Shown in pieces: positions 1 to 9,322 of a DNA stretch of 58,235 bases; position 1 is the first letter of the stretch; every line of letters begins with the position of its first letter. The DNA comes from Butyrivibrio sp. CAG:318 (GTDB taxonomy: Bacteria > Bacillota > Clostridia > Lachnospirales > Lachnospiraceae), in NCBI GenBank assembly GCA_000431815.1, contig FR889246.1, positions 11,531 through 69,765 on the forward strand. The letters are read 5' to 3'. Made by a program: the position numbers and the translations under genes. The notes beneath the pieces are model-generated. The model was not told where the DNA came from. It saw nothing but the letters and a program-made list of their open reading frames with translations, and made no database searches.

Positions 1-820
1 CTACTGTAGGGAAATTACCGTCCGGTTTCTCCTGCTCAGGCACTACGTATATTTTATTAAATCCAACTTCTTTAAGAACTCTTCTTGCCGGAATATTACC
101 TGTTCCGTGAAGCGGTGTGTATACGGCAACAAGATCGTCTCCCATTTCCTTAATAACATCCGCATTGATGATCTGTTTCTTAAGTGCCGCAATATATCTG
201 TCATCGAGGTCAGAACCGATTACATTATATAATCCTGCTTTAACTGCCTCAATTTTGTCCATTGTCTTCACGACATTATAATCTTTGATAGCTTTAACTT
301 CATCGATGATCATAACATCCTTAGGTGATGTAACCTGTGCACCATCTTCCCAATATACCTTATATCCGTTATATTCCGGAGGGTTATGGCTGGCTGTTAC
401 AACTATTCCCGCTATACATCCGAGATCTCTTACCGCAAATGATAATTCCGGTGTAGGTCTGAGAGATGGGAAAACATATGCCTTGATGCCGTTCGCATTC
501 AGGCAGAGTGCAGCCTCATCAGCAAATTCAGGTGACATTCTTCTGCAGTCATATGCAATGGCAACACCCTTTGACTGTCCGCCTTCTTTAATTATAAAAT
601 TAGCGAGTCCCTGTGTAGCCTTTCTGACTGTATACACATTCATTCTGTTGGTTCCGTTACCGATAACTCCTCTGAGTCCGCCGGTACCGAATTCGAGTTC
701 CCTGTAGAATCTGTCTTCGATTTCCTTATCATTGCCTTCAATTGACTTTAATTCTGCTCTTGTTTCTTCCGAAAAATACGGATTAACGCACCATTCTTTA
801 TAAGTATCCTGGTATGACAT
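1..820 (-). CDS. Phosphoglucomutase/phosphomannomutase, PGM2-like (C-terminus off the window)
   Basis: This is the N-terminal 273 codons of an alpha-D-phosphohexomutase; the gene runs off the left edge. It starts at ATG 820 behind GGAAGAAAGGAAAAATAT, a good ribosome binding site. The peptide begins MSYQDTYKEW, has the family motif GTGGLRG near residue 47, and the phosphoserine loop TASHNPPEYNGYK. The long N-terminus before GTGGLRG is typical of the PGM2-type branch that interconverts glucose-6-P and glucose-1-P (or mannose equivalents). Glucose-1-P is the substrate of RfbA encoded upstream, so it may feed dTDP-rhamnose synthesis; that link is inferred from position. It lies 95 bp downstream of the last glycosyltransferase and may have its own promoter. 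Confidence 0.9.
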   Translation of the reverse strand, partial: MSYQDTYKEWCVNPYFSEETRAELKSIEGNDKEIEDRFYRELEFGTGGLRGVIGNGTNRMNVYTVRKATQGLANFIIKEGGQSKGVAIAYDCRRMSPEFADEAALCLNANGIKAYVFPSLRPTPELSFAVRDLGCIAGIVVTASHNPPEYNGYKVYWEDGAQVTSPKDVMIIDEVKAIKDYNVVKTMDKIEAVKAGLYNVIGSDLDDRYIAALKKQIINADVIKEMGDDLVAVYTPLHGTGNIPARRVLKEVGFNKIYVVPEQEKPDGNFPTV

Positions 821-871
821 ATATTTTTCCTTTCTTCCTATAAAATAATATTTCCCGACTTTACATCGTAT

Positions 872-900
872 ATATTACCACTGTATTTACAAAAAGTCAT
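872..900 (-). promoter_or_regulatory. Possible promoter of the phosphohexomutase gene
   Basis: On the minus strand ATGACT (895-900) and TAATAT (872-877) are separated by 17 bases in the AT-rich gap between the last glycosyltransferase and the mutase. The -35 box is one base from TTGACT. No terminator-like hairpin was seen in this gap, so read-through from the polysaccharide operon is also possible. Confidence 0.35.
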
Positions 901-915
901 TATTTTTTTTATCAA

Positions 916-1740
916 TTAAGCTTTAATCTTAATAAATAAAGCAATCAGATAGTTCCGAAGGCGTCTCCATGTGATTGAAATCCACCTTTCAAAACCGTTC
1001 ATCTTAAAAGTATGCGCTGCGATATGCTTATCAAGGAGCCTTACATGTTCTGCCGTGTAATCCCGGCCTTTTCTGCCTATAAGCACACCCGTATTGGAAT
1101 CCTTACGCACACGGAATGAACTTAATTTGTCCTTGATGACCGCTGTATCGCCGAGCCTTGACAATCCGAGCCACAAGTCAAAATCAAGTATATACGGTAT
1201 ATCATCATCAAAACCGCCTGTTGCAATATAGTCGTCTTTGCGAAACATGGCACACACCGGATTGCCCCAGAAATTATTCAACATCACGGATGTCTTGGCA
1301 ATTCTGGCACCTTTTACTATTCCGTTACCGGGCCAGTGCATGTATGAACCGGTTATTTTATCATCATTATCCACAAGATCTGTTCCGACAACGACAAGTG
1401 AGACCTCCGGGTGCTTCTCAAGAATCATCACACTCCTGCTTATGCAGTCCGGATATATACAATCATCTGCCGGTATAAGCTTTACATACCTGCCACTGCA
1501 GCTGCGGACGCATTTATCCCAGTTGCGGCTCATTCCAAGATTGGCTTCATTGACAATGAGCTTTATCCTGTCATCTTTGATACTCTTCACTTTATCAACC
1601 GTATCATCGGATGAACAGTCATCCACAACCACTATTTCTATGTTCTTATATGTCTGGTTAAGAATCGACTCTATCGTCCTTACTATGAACCGGCCGCTGT
1701 TATATGCCGGAATGCATACACTTACAAGTTCTTCGCTCAC
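916..1740 (-). CDS. Family 2 glycosyltransferase, 274 aa
   Basis: This is a GT-A fold glycosyltransferase of family GT2. The N-terminus has the nucleotide-binding strand VSVCIPAYN, then VVVDDCSSDDT, and the metal-binding region PADDCIYPD near residue 95. A basic, slightly hydrophobic C-terminus could associate with the membrane. The start is GTG at 1740: GAGG at 1749-1752 sits 8 bases upstream, whereas an upstream in-frame GTG at 1749 overlaps that ribosome binding site. It follows the preceding glycosyltransferase by 13 bases and is the last GT gene of the locus. Acceptor and donor sugars cannot be told from sequence. Confidence 0.85.
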   Translation of the reverse strand: MSEELVSVCIPAYNSGRFIVRTIESILNQTYKNIEIVVVDDCSSDDTVDKVKSIKDDRIKLIVNEANLGMSRNWDKCVRSCSGRYVKLIPADDCIYPDCISRSVMILEKHPEVSLVVVGTDLVDNDDKITGSYMHWPGNGIVKGARIAKTSVMLNNFWGNPVCAMFRKDDYIATGGFDDDIPYILDFDLWLGLSRLGDTAVIKDKLSSFRVRKDSNTGVLIGRKGRDYTAEHVRLLDKHIAAHTFKMNGFERWISITWRRLRNYLIALFIKIKA

Positions 1741-1753
1741 TATAAGCACCTCG

Positions 1754-2914
1754 TTATTTGTGTTTTATCTGAAGGATTCCGATGAAGAAACTTGAGAGAA
1801 TCATCTGGATTCCTACAACAATTGCCGTAAATGCCGGTATCGTAAGTCTCATCATTTTATCTGCCTCAAGGATTCCGTATGAATTCTTCGCCCATACATT
1901 AACTGCCATAATTGAACATACAAGTCCGATTATAAAAAGGATAACTCCAAAAAGGATTCCTTTCTCAACGGTAAAGAATTTACCAAGCTTTCCTACCGGC
2001 TTGACCGGAATGAATCCCGTTGAACGCGCATATCCTTCCGTAAATTTGGAAAACATCACCATGTTCACACCTAACAGTATCATTGCCGATGAATAAAGCA
2101 TGGTATGTACTCCGAGACCGGCACCACCGATTGATACATGTCCCACAAGTATTGCAATCATAAGTCCGAGTCCAAGTACAAGAAGGAATATTCCCGGATA
2201 GAGGAACAACCACTTTGGACTGTGCATGAGAAGAAACTTAAGATGTCTCCAGCCATCCCTCCATGTGTGGAGATGAGGCGCGTGGCTTCTTCCGTCTTTC
2301 TTAAGCGTCGTAGGAACCTCTGCAATCTTAAAGCCGTAAAGTGTCGACTTTACAACCATTTCACTTGCATATTCCATTCCGGTTGTCTTAAGGTCTATAC
2401 TTCTCATTCTCGCGGTATTATATCCTCGAAGTCCGCAATGGAAGTCGCCTATCTTGCTTGAATAGAAGAATCTTCCGATAAATGAGAGCACCGGATTTCC
2501 GATATATCTGTGTGAAAACGGCATGGCGCCCTTCTCAATTCCGCCCTTGAAACGGTTACCCATTACAAGATCATATCCCTCTCTTAATTTCTCAACGAAA
2601 GGCATAAGATGTAAAAAATCATAACTATCGTCAGAGTCTCCCATTATTACATATTTACCGAGTGCCGCATTGCATCCGGCAATAAGCGCTGCTCCGTAAC
2701 CTTTGGTCTCGACGTTGACAACTCTGGCACCGTTGCGCTCTGCTATGTCTATTGAGCCGTCTGTACTTCCGTTATCGGCGATAAGTATCTCACCGTCCAC
2801 GTTGTTCTCGTACAGGAATGTCTGCGCCTTCTTAATACATGTCTCCAGCGTTTCCGCCTCGTTAAGACACGGCATGAGTATGGTAAGCTCATATTTAAAT
2901 TCATTTTCAGCCAT
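1754..2914 (-). CDS. Membrane-anchored GT2 glycosyltransferase, polyprenyl-phosphate hexose synthase-like, 386 aa
   Basis: The N-terminal 230 residues are a GT2 catalytic domain resembling dolichyl/undecaprenyl-phosphate mannose or glucose synthases (DPM1/GtrB type): LTILMPCLNEAET, IADNGSTDGS, and the DSDDSYDF metal motif. The C-terminal 150 residues hold about four transmembrane helices, around residues 235-260, 270-290, 320-340 and 355-380. Such enzymes load a hexose onto a polyprenyl phosphate, giving a donor for GT-C type transferases; the neighbouring DUF2142 membrane protein is a candidate partner, which is inference. It starts at ATG 2914 behind AAGGAGGG, in an operon with both neighbours. 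Confidence 0.85.
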   Translation of the reverse strand: MAENEFKYELTILMPCLNEAETLETCIKKAQTFLYENNVDGEILIADNGSTDGSIDIAERNGARVVNVETKGYGAALIAGCNAALGKYVIMGDSDDSYDFLHLMPFVEKLREGYDLVMGNRFKGGIEKGAMPFSHRYIGNPVLSFIGRFFYSSKIGDFHCGLRGYNTARMRSIDLKTTGMEYASEMVVKSTLYGFKIAEVPTTLKKDGRSHAPHLHTWRDGWRHLKFLLMHSPKWLFLYPGIFLLVLGLGLMIAILVGHVSIGGAGLGVHTMLYSSAMILLGVNMVMFSKFTEGYARSTGFIPVKPVGKLGKFFTVEKGILFGVILFIIGLVCSIMAVNVWAKNSYGILEADKMMRLTIPAFTAIVVGIQMILSSFFIGILQIKHK

Positions 2915-2927
2915 AATAAAACCCTCC

Positions 2928-4514
2928 TTAGACTGCCATTCTTATATATATTTCCCAAAAAGTCAATGCGTGAAACATAACCGCGGCAAAAATAATCCCG
3001 CCACCGATATCCTTTTTGATGATACATCTGCTGTTTTTAAGCGGATACACTGCACAGAACAGAAGCGGTATAAAATATCTTCCCTGAAGTCCGACTATAT
3101 GCGCTGAGCCTGCCGGTGTCCAGAATATCCACATTGATATAACTATTATAAATATGCTCACTGCTGCCGCAGACAGTGAAATAATCCTCTGTTTCTTATT
3201 AAAACAGATTTCCCTGCCTTCGCAGTTAAGAAGCGTAAGCACCATAAGCACTGTAAATCCGGCTGTCAGAAAACCCGATGTATATACCTGCAGCCAGCCG
3301 AATCCGCTTGCAAACATTTCGGCGTAATGTGTTCCGCCCATAAGGAAAAATGTGTTAAAAAGCATGCAAAGTGCTTCTTTCGGGTGAGTAAACATTCGTC
3401 TTAACGTAAATCCTTCGCTCTCGGTCCACATAAGTTCATTCTCACTGCCCGATGTAGATGATGACACATCTTTAAAAATATTGGAATTAACTGCCGCAAA
3501 TGTCACAACCGCCAGCAGTATCGCACTTGCTACCACCACGGGGTACTTAACTTTCTCTCCGAAATTACGTTTCGGGATCATAAACAATAATAACAGAAGC
3601 GGAATATAAATTCCACCCTTAAATGCCGACATGAACACTCCTGCGCATACCATTACTACGGTCTCGGCAGGTCTTATTGTCCGCTCCGAATAAACTGCAT
3701 TCATAACATATGCCATGTATAAGAAAATAACCGCATACAAAACACAATCTTCCGATATGCATACCACTCTCGATGTCATCATAGGCAGAAGCATAATAAG
3801 CGCAAGTAAATTTTTACCGACCGGTATTTTCTTAAGTGCCGTATATGTTATCACCGAATATACCACAAGCATCAGCAGTCTGGCAAGCGTATATGTCATA
3901 ACACCGCCAAGGCCTGTAATCCGGCCTGCTAATATCCCGATAATTGCCGGCAGATAAAGTATCACGGCTGCCGGGCTGTAATTATACACATCAGCACTGA
4001 CTTCTACCAGTTCGCTTCCGTCGCATCCCGCAGTTTTAAAGAAGTTTTTGGCAGTTTTAATGTAATTAGTTACACTTATGTTCTTATCAAGGTCAAGGTC
4101 CGCAAAAGTCCGCCTTGCATAATATGTACCTTCACTGCCCGTATCCCCGGCACCGGTAATTCTGTTGACGGTACCCATTACGTGATACAGATGATTGGTC
4201 TCATCGGCACCCGCATTCGGTGTGATTATAAGCGTAAATGCTATTCCGAGACATATACACGCGGCAAGATATATTTTATGGACAGGTGATTTTCTGACAA
4301 ACACAAGGTAATAAACCACAACGGCCGATATGATAAGAATTAATGCAATCACATCATAATACCGGTAAAAATATATAACATCCTGTCCGTATCTGCCCGC
4401 TATATCACCGTATCTGTACCATTTTACCAGATATGCCGTAACAGCCATTACAGCCACCATGACAAGGCATGGAATTATTTTATATTTTTTGATACAAGAT
4501 TTGATACTGTCCAT
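2928..4514 (-). CDS. DUF2142-family polytopic membrane protein, 528 aa (first of two paralogues)
   Basis: A membrane protein with roughly 11-13 hydrophobic helices. An early extracytoplasmic loop carries an acidic motif, PNAGADETNHLYH (about residues 100-112), and the C-terminal part has GLQGRYFIPLLF. Both match the style of DUF2142 proteins, which sit in surface polysaccharide loci and resemble GT-C fold transferases using polyprenyl-phosphate sugars. The second paralogue at 14976-16901 shares the GxQGRYFIPLLF block and a DE..H motif. The start is ATG 4514, two bases after the upstream GT stop, so translation is probably coupled. The activity is unproven; glycosyl transfer outside the membrane is the best guess. 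Confidence 0.75.
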   Translation of the reverse strand: MDSIKSCIKKYKIIPCLVMVAVMAVTAYLVKWYRYGDIAGRYGQDVIYFYRYYDVIALILIISAVVVYYLVFVRKSPVHKIYLAACICLGIAFTLIITPNAGADETNHLYHVMGTVNRITGAGDTGSEGTYYARRTFADLDLDKNISVTNYIKTAKNFFKTAGCDGSELVEVSADVYNYSPAAVILYLPAIIGILAGRITGLGGVMTYTLARLLMLVVYSVITYTALKKIPVGKNLLALIMLLPMMTSRVVCISEDCVLYAVIFLYMAYVMNAVYSERTIRPAETVVMVCAGVFMSAFKGGIYIPLLLLLFMIPKRNFGEKVKYPVVVASAILLAVVTFAAVNSNIFKDVSSSTSGSENELMWTESEGFTLRRMFTHPKEALCMLFNTFFLMGGTHYAEMFASGFGWLQVYTSGFLTAGFTVLMVLTLLNCEGREICFNKKQRIISLSAAAVSIFIIVISMWIFWTPAGSAHIVGLQGRYFIPLLFCAVYPLKNSRCIIKKDIGGGIIFAAVMFHALTFWEIYIRMAV

Positions 4515-4515
4515 T

Positions 4516-5469
4516 CTATATTCCTAATCTTCTGAGTGTATTGCGCAAGAGTTCTTTCTCAATCGCAATTGTGTTTTTAGTTAAATTTAATGTCCTGCTG
4601 ACATCCTTCATTTTAAAGAATGAACTGAAAATTCCCTTAAGATATGCACCGGCAAGTCCTTTTCGTGCAAAATACACTATCTTTACAAGTATTCCGGCGC
4701 ACACCGGTACAAAGTTCAATACTTTCTGCCACGGTGCAAAATTCTTATACATAAGAAGCATCGAATTGCGAGCCGAGAGGCTTACTTTAAATGCATTATG
4801 TCTTGAACCGCTGGCAGCACTTCCGATGTGCAGCGCCTTCGCCTCAGGTTCATATACGTTCCGCCATCCGTAAATCTTAGCTCTGTATCCTATATCAACA
4901 TCTTCAAGATATGCAAAGAAATTCTCATCAAAATACCCTATTTCATCGAATACATTCCGTCTGTAAATTGCCGCTCCCGCGCAGGCGCTGAATATATCGC
5001 ACTTTCCGGTATATCTTGAGGCTGCCTCATCGCGGCCTCTTGCAAATCCCCAGCCGAGCACGCAGAAATAATCGCCCGCGCTGTCAATAAGCTTTCTGTT
5101 GTTATATTGGAGCATCATTGCCTGTGCCGAAAACACATCTGATTCTTTCTCGAGTCTGTTCACAAGTGCACCTACCATATGGCGTCCAGCAACCGCGTCA
5201 TTGTTAAGAAGTATTACATATTCGGAACCGGATGCTTTAATTCCGTCATTTACAGCCTTGGCAAAACCGTAATTATTATCAAGCGGAATTACCTCAAGCA
5301 AAAGTTCACCCTCGCTCTCTTCTACCACCTGAAGACTGGCATCCTCGGAACAATTATCCACAACAATGACATCAAAATCCTTGTAATCCTGTTTTTTTAA
5401 TGATGCAAGACATTCCCTCAGGCATTTTTCTCCATTATAATTAGGTATTACAATTGATACTTTACTCAT
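4516..5469 (-). CDS. GT2 glycosyltransferase, rhamnosyltransferase-like, 317 aa
   Basis: A single GT2 domain: VSIVIPNYNGEKCL at the N-terminus, VVDNCSEDAS, the nucleotide-sugar/metal motif LLNNDAV near residue 95, and the acceptor-side block FFAYLEDVDIGYRAK near residue 190. This pattern is common in rhamnosyltransferases and in the WcaE/RfbN-like branch, fitting the rfb genes in the same operon, but the donor sugar is inferred. ATG 5469 follows GGAGG with 5-base spacing. The C-terminal region is amphipathic without a clear transmembrane helix. Confidence 0.85.
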   Translation of the reverse strand: MSKVSIVIPNYNGEKCLRECLASLKKQDYKDFDVIVVDNCSEDASLQVVEESEGELLLEVIPLDNNYGFAKAVNDGIKASGSEYVILLNNDAVAGRHMVGALVNRLEKESDVFSAQAMMLQYNNRKLIDSAGDYFCVLGWGFARGRDEAASRYTGKCDIFSACAGAAIYRRNVFDEIGYFDENFFAYLEDVDIGYRAKIYGWRNVYEPEAKALHIGSAASGSRHNAFKVSLSARNSMLLMYKNFAPWQKVLNFVPVCAGILVKIVYFARKGLAGAYLKGIFSSFFKMKDVSRTLNLTKNTIAIEKELLRNTLRRLGI

Positions 5470-5478
5470 AAATACCTC

Positions 5479-6837
5479 CTACATCTTAACGGTAATCTCA
5501 GGCGCATATACCATTTTCAGGCCCTTTGTACTTCCTTTGTGTGCGTATAAATTCCGGTCCCCGGAATCAAGCACCTTATCTAACGCACTTTTTTTAACCA
5601 TAATTCCATATCTCGGCACAACTGCCGCTTCCATGTCAACGGCTGCCATATTAAAATCACCCTTAAACCACGCCGGGCTTCCTTTAAGAGATTTCGTATA
5701 TCCGTGGCCTGTACGGGCAATTCCGTTATAGAGATATCTGCCTCCGGCTGTAATCTTTGGAACAATAATATCGGCATCCGTAAGAACCGCGCGACTGACT
5801 GCAAGTCTTGCAAAATCCTTTGAAAGCTTCATATCAGTGCGTAAAAGTATTACATAATCTGCCTGTACCGCTCTTATATCTTCATCTTTTCCGTCATAGG
5901 ACGGATATGACGTTACACATTGCACATCCGGAACGTCGATAAGATTAACCCTGTAATATCCGGGATCGTCAAGCTCGCATACAACAGTGCCATCACCGGT
6001 ATATTCGTTGAGTGCCCTGCGTCCGGCATCGAAAGCATATTGCTTGTTAAAAGGGTTGCCGGAGGTTGAATTTTCTCCGGACTTCCAATGATAAAGAATT
6101 TTATCAACATGCTCAATCACTTTACATTTATCGACGCATCTTAAGAACAAATCATAATCCTGTGCGCCGTCATATTTACTTCTGAATCCGCCTGCCTCTG
6201 TTACTATTTTCCTGTTAATCACGCAGAAATGACAGATATAATTATTGGATAAAAGAAGTGTCTTATTATAATCCGGTTTTCTGTACGGTTTAAAATAACG
6301 TTTAAGGTCCGGACTGACTTTATCTTCGTCCGTATACACCATGTCCGCACCATAATTTACTATGCGGTTTGCCGCCTCATACAAAGCATCCGGTTCCAGT
6401 ATATCGTCGTGGTCAAGAAAGGCAACATACTCGCCCGATGCCACATCAAGTGCCTGATTGGAATTGCCCGATATTCCGAGATTTGCTTCAAGGCTTACAT
6501 ATCTTATCCTGGCATCATCGCCCATGACTTCATCTATCACTGCATCAACTTTATTCTCTCCGCCGTCGGCTATGCATAACTCCCAGTTTCCGTAAGTCTG
6601 TGCAAGCACACTTTCCAGTGTCGCCTTAAATGCCTCGTGCTCGACATTGTATACCGGCACAATAATGCTTATGAGCGGATTACGTGCAAATGTATACTCT
6701 TCATGAATCTGTTTTTCTGTTTCGGTTTTCCCGATATTGCGTACATATCCGGTACCTTTTTCCACAATTTTACCGCATAATTTTACTATGCCGTAACGCT
6801 CCGTATATGCTTTTATTCTGTCAACGATTTCACTCAA
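5479..6837 (-). CDS. GT2 glycosyltransferase with decayed second GT domain, 452 aa
   Basis: Residues 55-290 form a complete GT2 domain (LISIIVPVYN, FLDHDDILEPDALYE, DGAQDYDLFLRCVDK). It closely parallels the first GT domain of the adjacent 816-residue protein: NNYICH, QDYDL.LRC and the segment ending FDAGRRA. The remaining 160 residues align by eye with the second GT domain of that protein but lack its nucleotide-binding first half, and its LLNNDT is replaced by LLRTDM. I read this as a tandem GT that has lost its second active site. The start is TTG 6837, nine bases after GAGG; no in-frame ATG lies nearby. Confidence 0.8.
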   Translation of the reverse strand: MSEIVDRIKAYTERYGIVKLCGKIVEKGTGYVRNIGKTETEKQIHEEYTFARNPLISIIVPVYNVEHEAFKATLESVLAQTYGNWELCIADGGENKVDAVIDEVMGDDARIRYVSLEANLGISGNSNQALDVASGEYVAFLDHDDILEPDALYEAANRIVNYGADMVYTDEDKVSPDLKRYFKPYRKPDYNKTLLLSNNYICHFCVINRKIVTEAGGFRSKYDGAQDYDLFLRCVDKCKVIEHVDKILYHWKSGENSTSGNPFNKQYAFDAGRRALNEYTGDGTVVCELDDPGYYRVNLIDVPDVQCVTSYPSYDGKDEDIRAVQADYVILLRTDMKLSKDFARLAVSRAVLTDADIIVPKITAGGRYLYNGIARTGHGYTKSLKGSPAWFKGDFNMAAVDMEAAVVPRYGIMVKKSALDKVLDSGDRNLYAHKGSTKGLKMVYAPEITVKM

Positions 6838-6863
6838 TCCAAAACACCTCTTGTTCTGTCATA

Positions 6864-9314
6864 TCATACCCTTATGGAAAAATCAGAACGCTTAAGCGAA
6901 AGATTAGGGTTATAATATGGGTCGCCGGTCTCCATAACTTTGGCCCAGCGTTCCATCATGTTATTGGTTTCGCCCATGAACCTTGCCGCTTTTTCAGGTG
7001 TATCCTCAACACCACGGCTCTTTGATTCATAGTGATACAATTTTGCTTCAGGATTATATACTATAAGATACCCTCTCTGTCTTACACGGAGACAGAAATC
7101 AACATCATTAAATGCCACCTTAAAAAGCTCATCAAGTCCGCCGACCTCGTCATATACGGATTTGCGCACAAGCATGCACGCAGCCGTAACTGCGCTGTAA
7201 TTCTGCGGAATGACCGCCCTCGCAAAATAACCCGGATCATCACCTTTAATTCCCGCAAATGCATGACCGGCAACTCCGCCAAGGCCGATTATTACTCCGG
7301 CATGCTGCACGGTTCCATCCTCATAAAGAAGTCTGGCGCCGACTATACCGACTTCAGGTCTTGTTCCAAAGCTTACAAGTTCACGCAGACAGTCTTTGTT
7401 AATCATCTCCGTATCATTATTAAGAAGCAGCAGATATTCACCTGACGCTACGGCAGCTCCGTAATTATTTATCTTTGAATAATTAAAATCTCCGTCATAG
7501 TAAATTACTTTGACACAGTCGTATACGGATTCAATCTTTTTATAGTAATCAAAAGTAGCCTGTTCCGTACTGTTGTTCTCAATTACGATAATCTCATAAT
7601 TGGTATAATCCTGTATGCCTATTATTGATTCAAGGCACTGCTTAAGATCGTCAACATGGTCCTTGTTAGGTATAAGAATTGATACCTTAGGATTGCCTTC
7701 AATATCATATCTGACCCTGTTATATCCCGGTCTGTAACCCTCGGATACATGTGCTTTAATTCCAAGTCTGTCAAAATGCGCCTGTGCGGCCCTGATTCCG
7801 GCATCATAAGCGTATTTTTTGCTCTCCGGATTCATCGCCGTTGAATTCATATGGCATCTCCAGGTATATAATACCTTCGGAATATGCTTTATATTGGCTG
7901 CTTTCTCGGTACAGCGCAATATCAGGTCATAGTCCTGCGAGCCGTCATAGTCGCTGTTAAATCCGCCGACTTTCTCATATAATTCTCTTGAAAACACAAA
8001 AAGATGGCAGATATAGTTATTGTTATTAAGCATATCCGGTGAAAAATCCGGTTTAAAATGCGGCATAAATCTCTTACGTGTTCCACAGTCGTATTTGTCT
8101 TCATCGGAATATATTACATCAATCGTGTTGTCTTCGTTGATTGCGGATGCACATTCAAACAGTGCGTTCGGTCTTATTATGTCATCATGATCTCCGAGAA
8201 CTATATAATCGCCTGTTGACATATCAAGTGCCGCATTGGTATTGCCTGATATTCCGAGATTATCTTTCAGTGCAACATACTTAACACGGCTGTCTCCCTT
8301 ACATACTTTGAGGACTGTTTCCCGCATTTCATGTCCGCTTCCGCTTCCGTCGGCGAGACATAACTCCCAGTCAGCATATGTCTGGTCCATAACAGATTTG
8401 AGCATTTGAGCAAAATATTTCTCGTCAGGTCTGTATACCGGCACTACTATTGAGAATTTCGGATTCACGGGAAAACTGTGAGAGCGCTGCATCATAAGAA
8501 CCGTTTTCTTAGGTTCCTTCTGCTTAATCCATTTATCGTAATCCATTGATTTCTTATCGCGTGAAATCTTGCGAAGCACTTTTTTGGCTGTTTCCAGTAC
8601 GCCTCGCTGTTTCATATATGACATAGCGATTGATGCGAGTCTGCCAAAACTCTTATCGGTGCTGTCCGTTCTCTTCGATAAATCAACATGATGGACAACC
8701 TTTTCATTCCCGGATGTAAACACTATGTCTGTTTCATAATCCGAACCCAGAGGAAAAATTATCTTAAATCCGGGGTCCTCGATTAATTCATCATCCTGAT
8801 AATAATCCGAAATATCAGAACGCGGAACTCTTTCTATAACGCAGTCAGCCGGTTTCCCGTCTTTTAGCACGCTTATATTTACAGGATCCTTATACGCACA
8901 CCAGCCTGTAACGTTAATATGGGAATCCTTTTCAAGCACAGAATCCACCGCGCCCGAAATCGTATATCCGGCTTTTCTGAAGCTCCTGCCGGATACTGTG
9001 TATTTCTGTATATATACTTCGTCCTGCCATGCAAATGTGACAACGACTTTCGCTTTCCTGAATTCTTTCGGAACATCAAGAACAAACTGATATTCGCATG
9101 AAAACATAAGGTTATCCCATTTATAGCAGAATCTTGACCTTGTATTGTCACGTAGAATTGCCTTGACAGGTACATTTTCACCATCAATATATGCCTTTAT
9201 CTTAGCATGTTCCATATATGTCTCATTTGTTCCGGCATGTATAACAAGCTGATCCGGATTATCGAGTCTTGCCCTGTATTCGGCAAAATATATCATTCTG
9301 ACCTTGTCGCTCAT
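6864..9314 (-). CDS. Tandem-domain GT2 glycosyltransferase with N-terminal beta-rich module, 816 aa
   Basis: The protein has three parts. Residues 1-230 are a soluble, beta-rich module of unknown role, probably two small sandwich domains. Residues about 285-510 are a first GT2 domain (FSIVVPVYRPDEKYF, LGDHDDIIRPNALFE, DGSQDYDLILRC). Residues about 550-790 are a second one (VSILIPNKDHVDDLK, LLNNDTEMI, FNDVDFCLRVRQRGY). Tandem GT2 enzymes often build a repeat by adding two residues or linkages; rhamnan chain extension is a reasonable guess here. ATG 9314 is preceded by TAGGAATTGAG. No transmembrane helix is evident. Confidence 0.85.
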   Translation of the reverse strand: MSDKVRMIYFAEYRARLDNPDQLVIHAGTNETYMEHAKIKAYIDGENVPVKAILRDNTRSRFCYKWDNLMFSCEYQFVLDVPKEFRKAKVVVTFAWQDEVYIQKYTVSGRSFRKAGYTISGAVDSVLEKDSHINVTGWCAYKDPVNISVLKDGKPADCVIERVPRSDISDYYQDDELIEDPGFKIIFPLGSDYETDIVFTSGNEKVVHHVDLSKRTDSTDKSFGRLASIAMSYMKQRGVLETAKKVLRKISRDKKSMDYDKWIKQKEPKKTVLMMQRSHSFPVNPKFSIVVPVYRPDEKYFAQMLKSVMDQTYADWELCLADGSGSGHEMRETVLKVCKGDSRVKYVALKDNLGISGNTNAALDMSTGDYIVLGDHDDIIRPNALFECASAINEDNTIDVIYSDEDKYDCGTRKRFMPHFKPDFSPDMLNNNNYICHLFVFSRELYEKVGGFNSDYDGSQDYDLILRCTEKAANIKHIPKVLYTWRCHMNSTAMNPESKKYAYDAGIRAAQAHFDRLGIKAHVSEGYRPGYNRVRYDIEGNPKVSILIPNKDHVDDLKQCLESIIGIQDYTNYEIIVIENNSTEQATFDYYKKIESVYDCVKVIYYDGDFNYSKINNYGAAVASGEYLLLLNNDTEMINKDCLRELVSFGTRPEVGIVGARLLYEDGTVQHAGVIIGLGGVAGHAFAGIKGDDPGYFARAVIPQNYSAVTAACMLVRKSVYDEVGGLDELFKVAFNDVDFCLRVRQRGYLIVYNPEAKLYHYESKSRGVEDTPEKAARFMGETNNMMERWAKVMETGDPYYNPNLSLKRSDFSIRV

Positions 9315-9322
9315 CTCAATTC

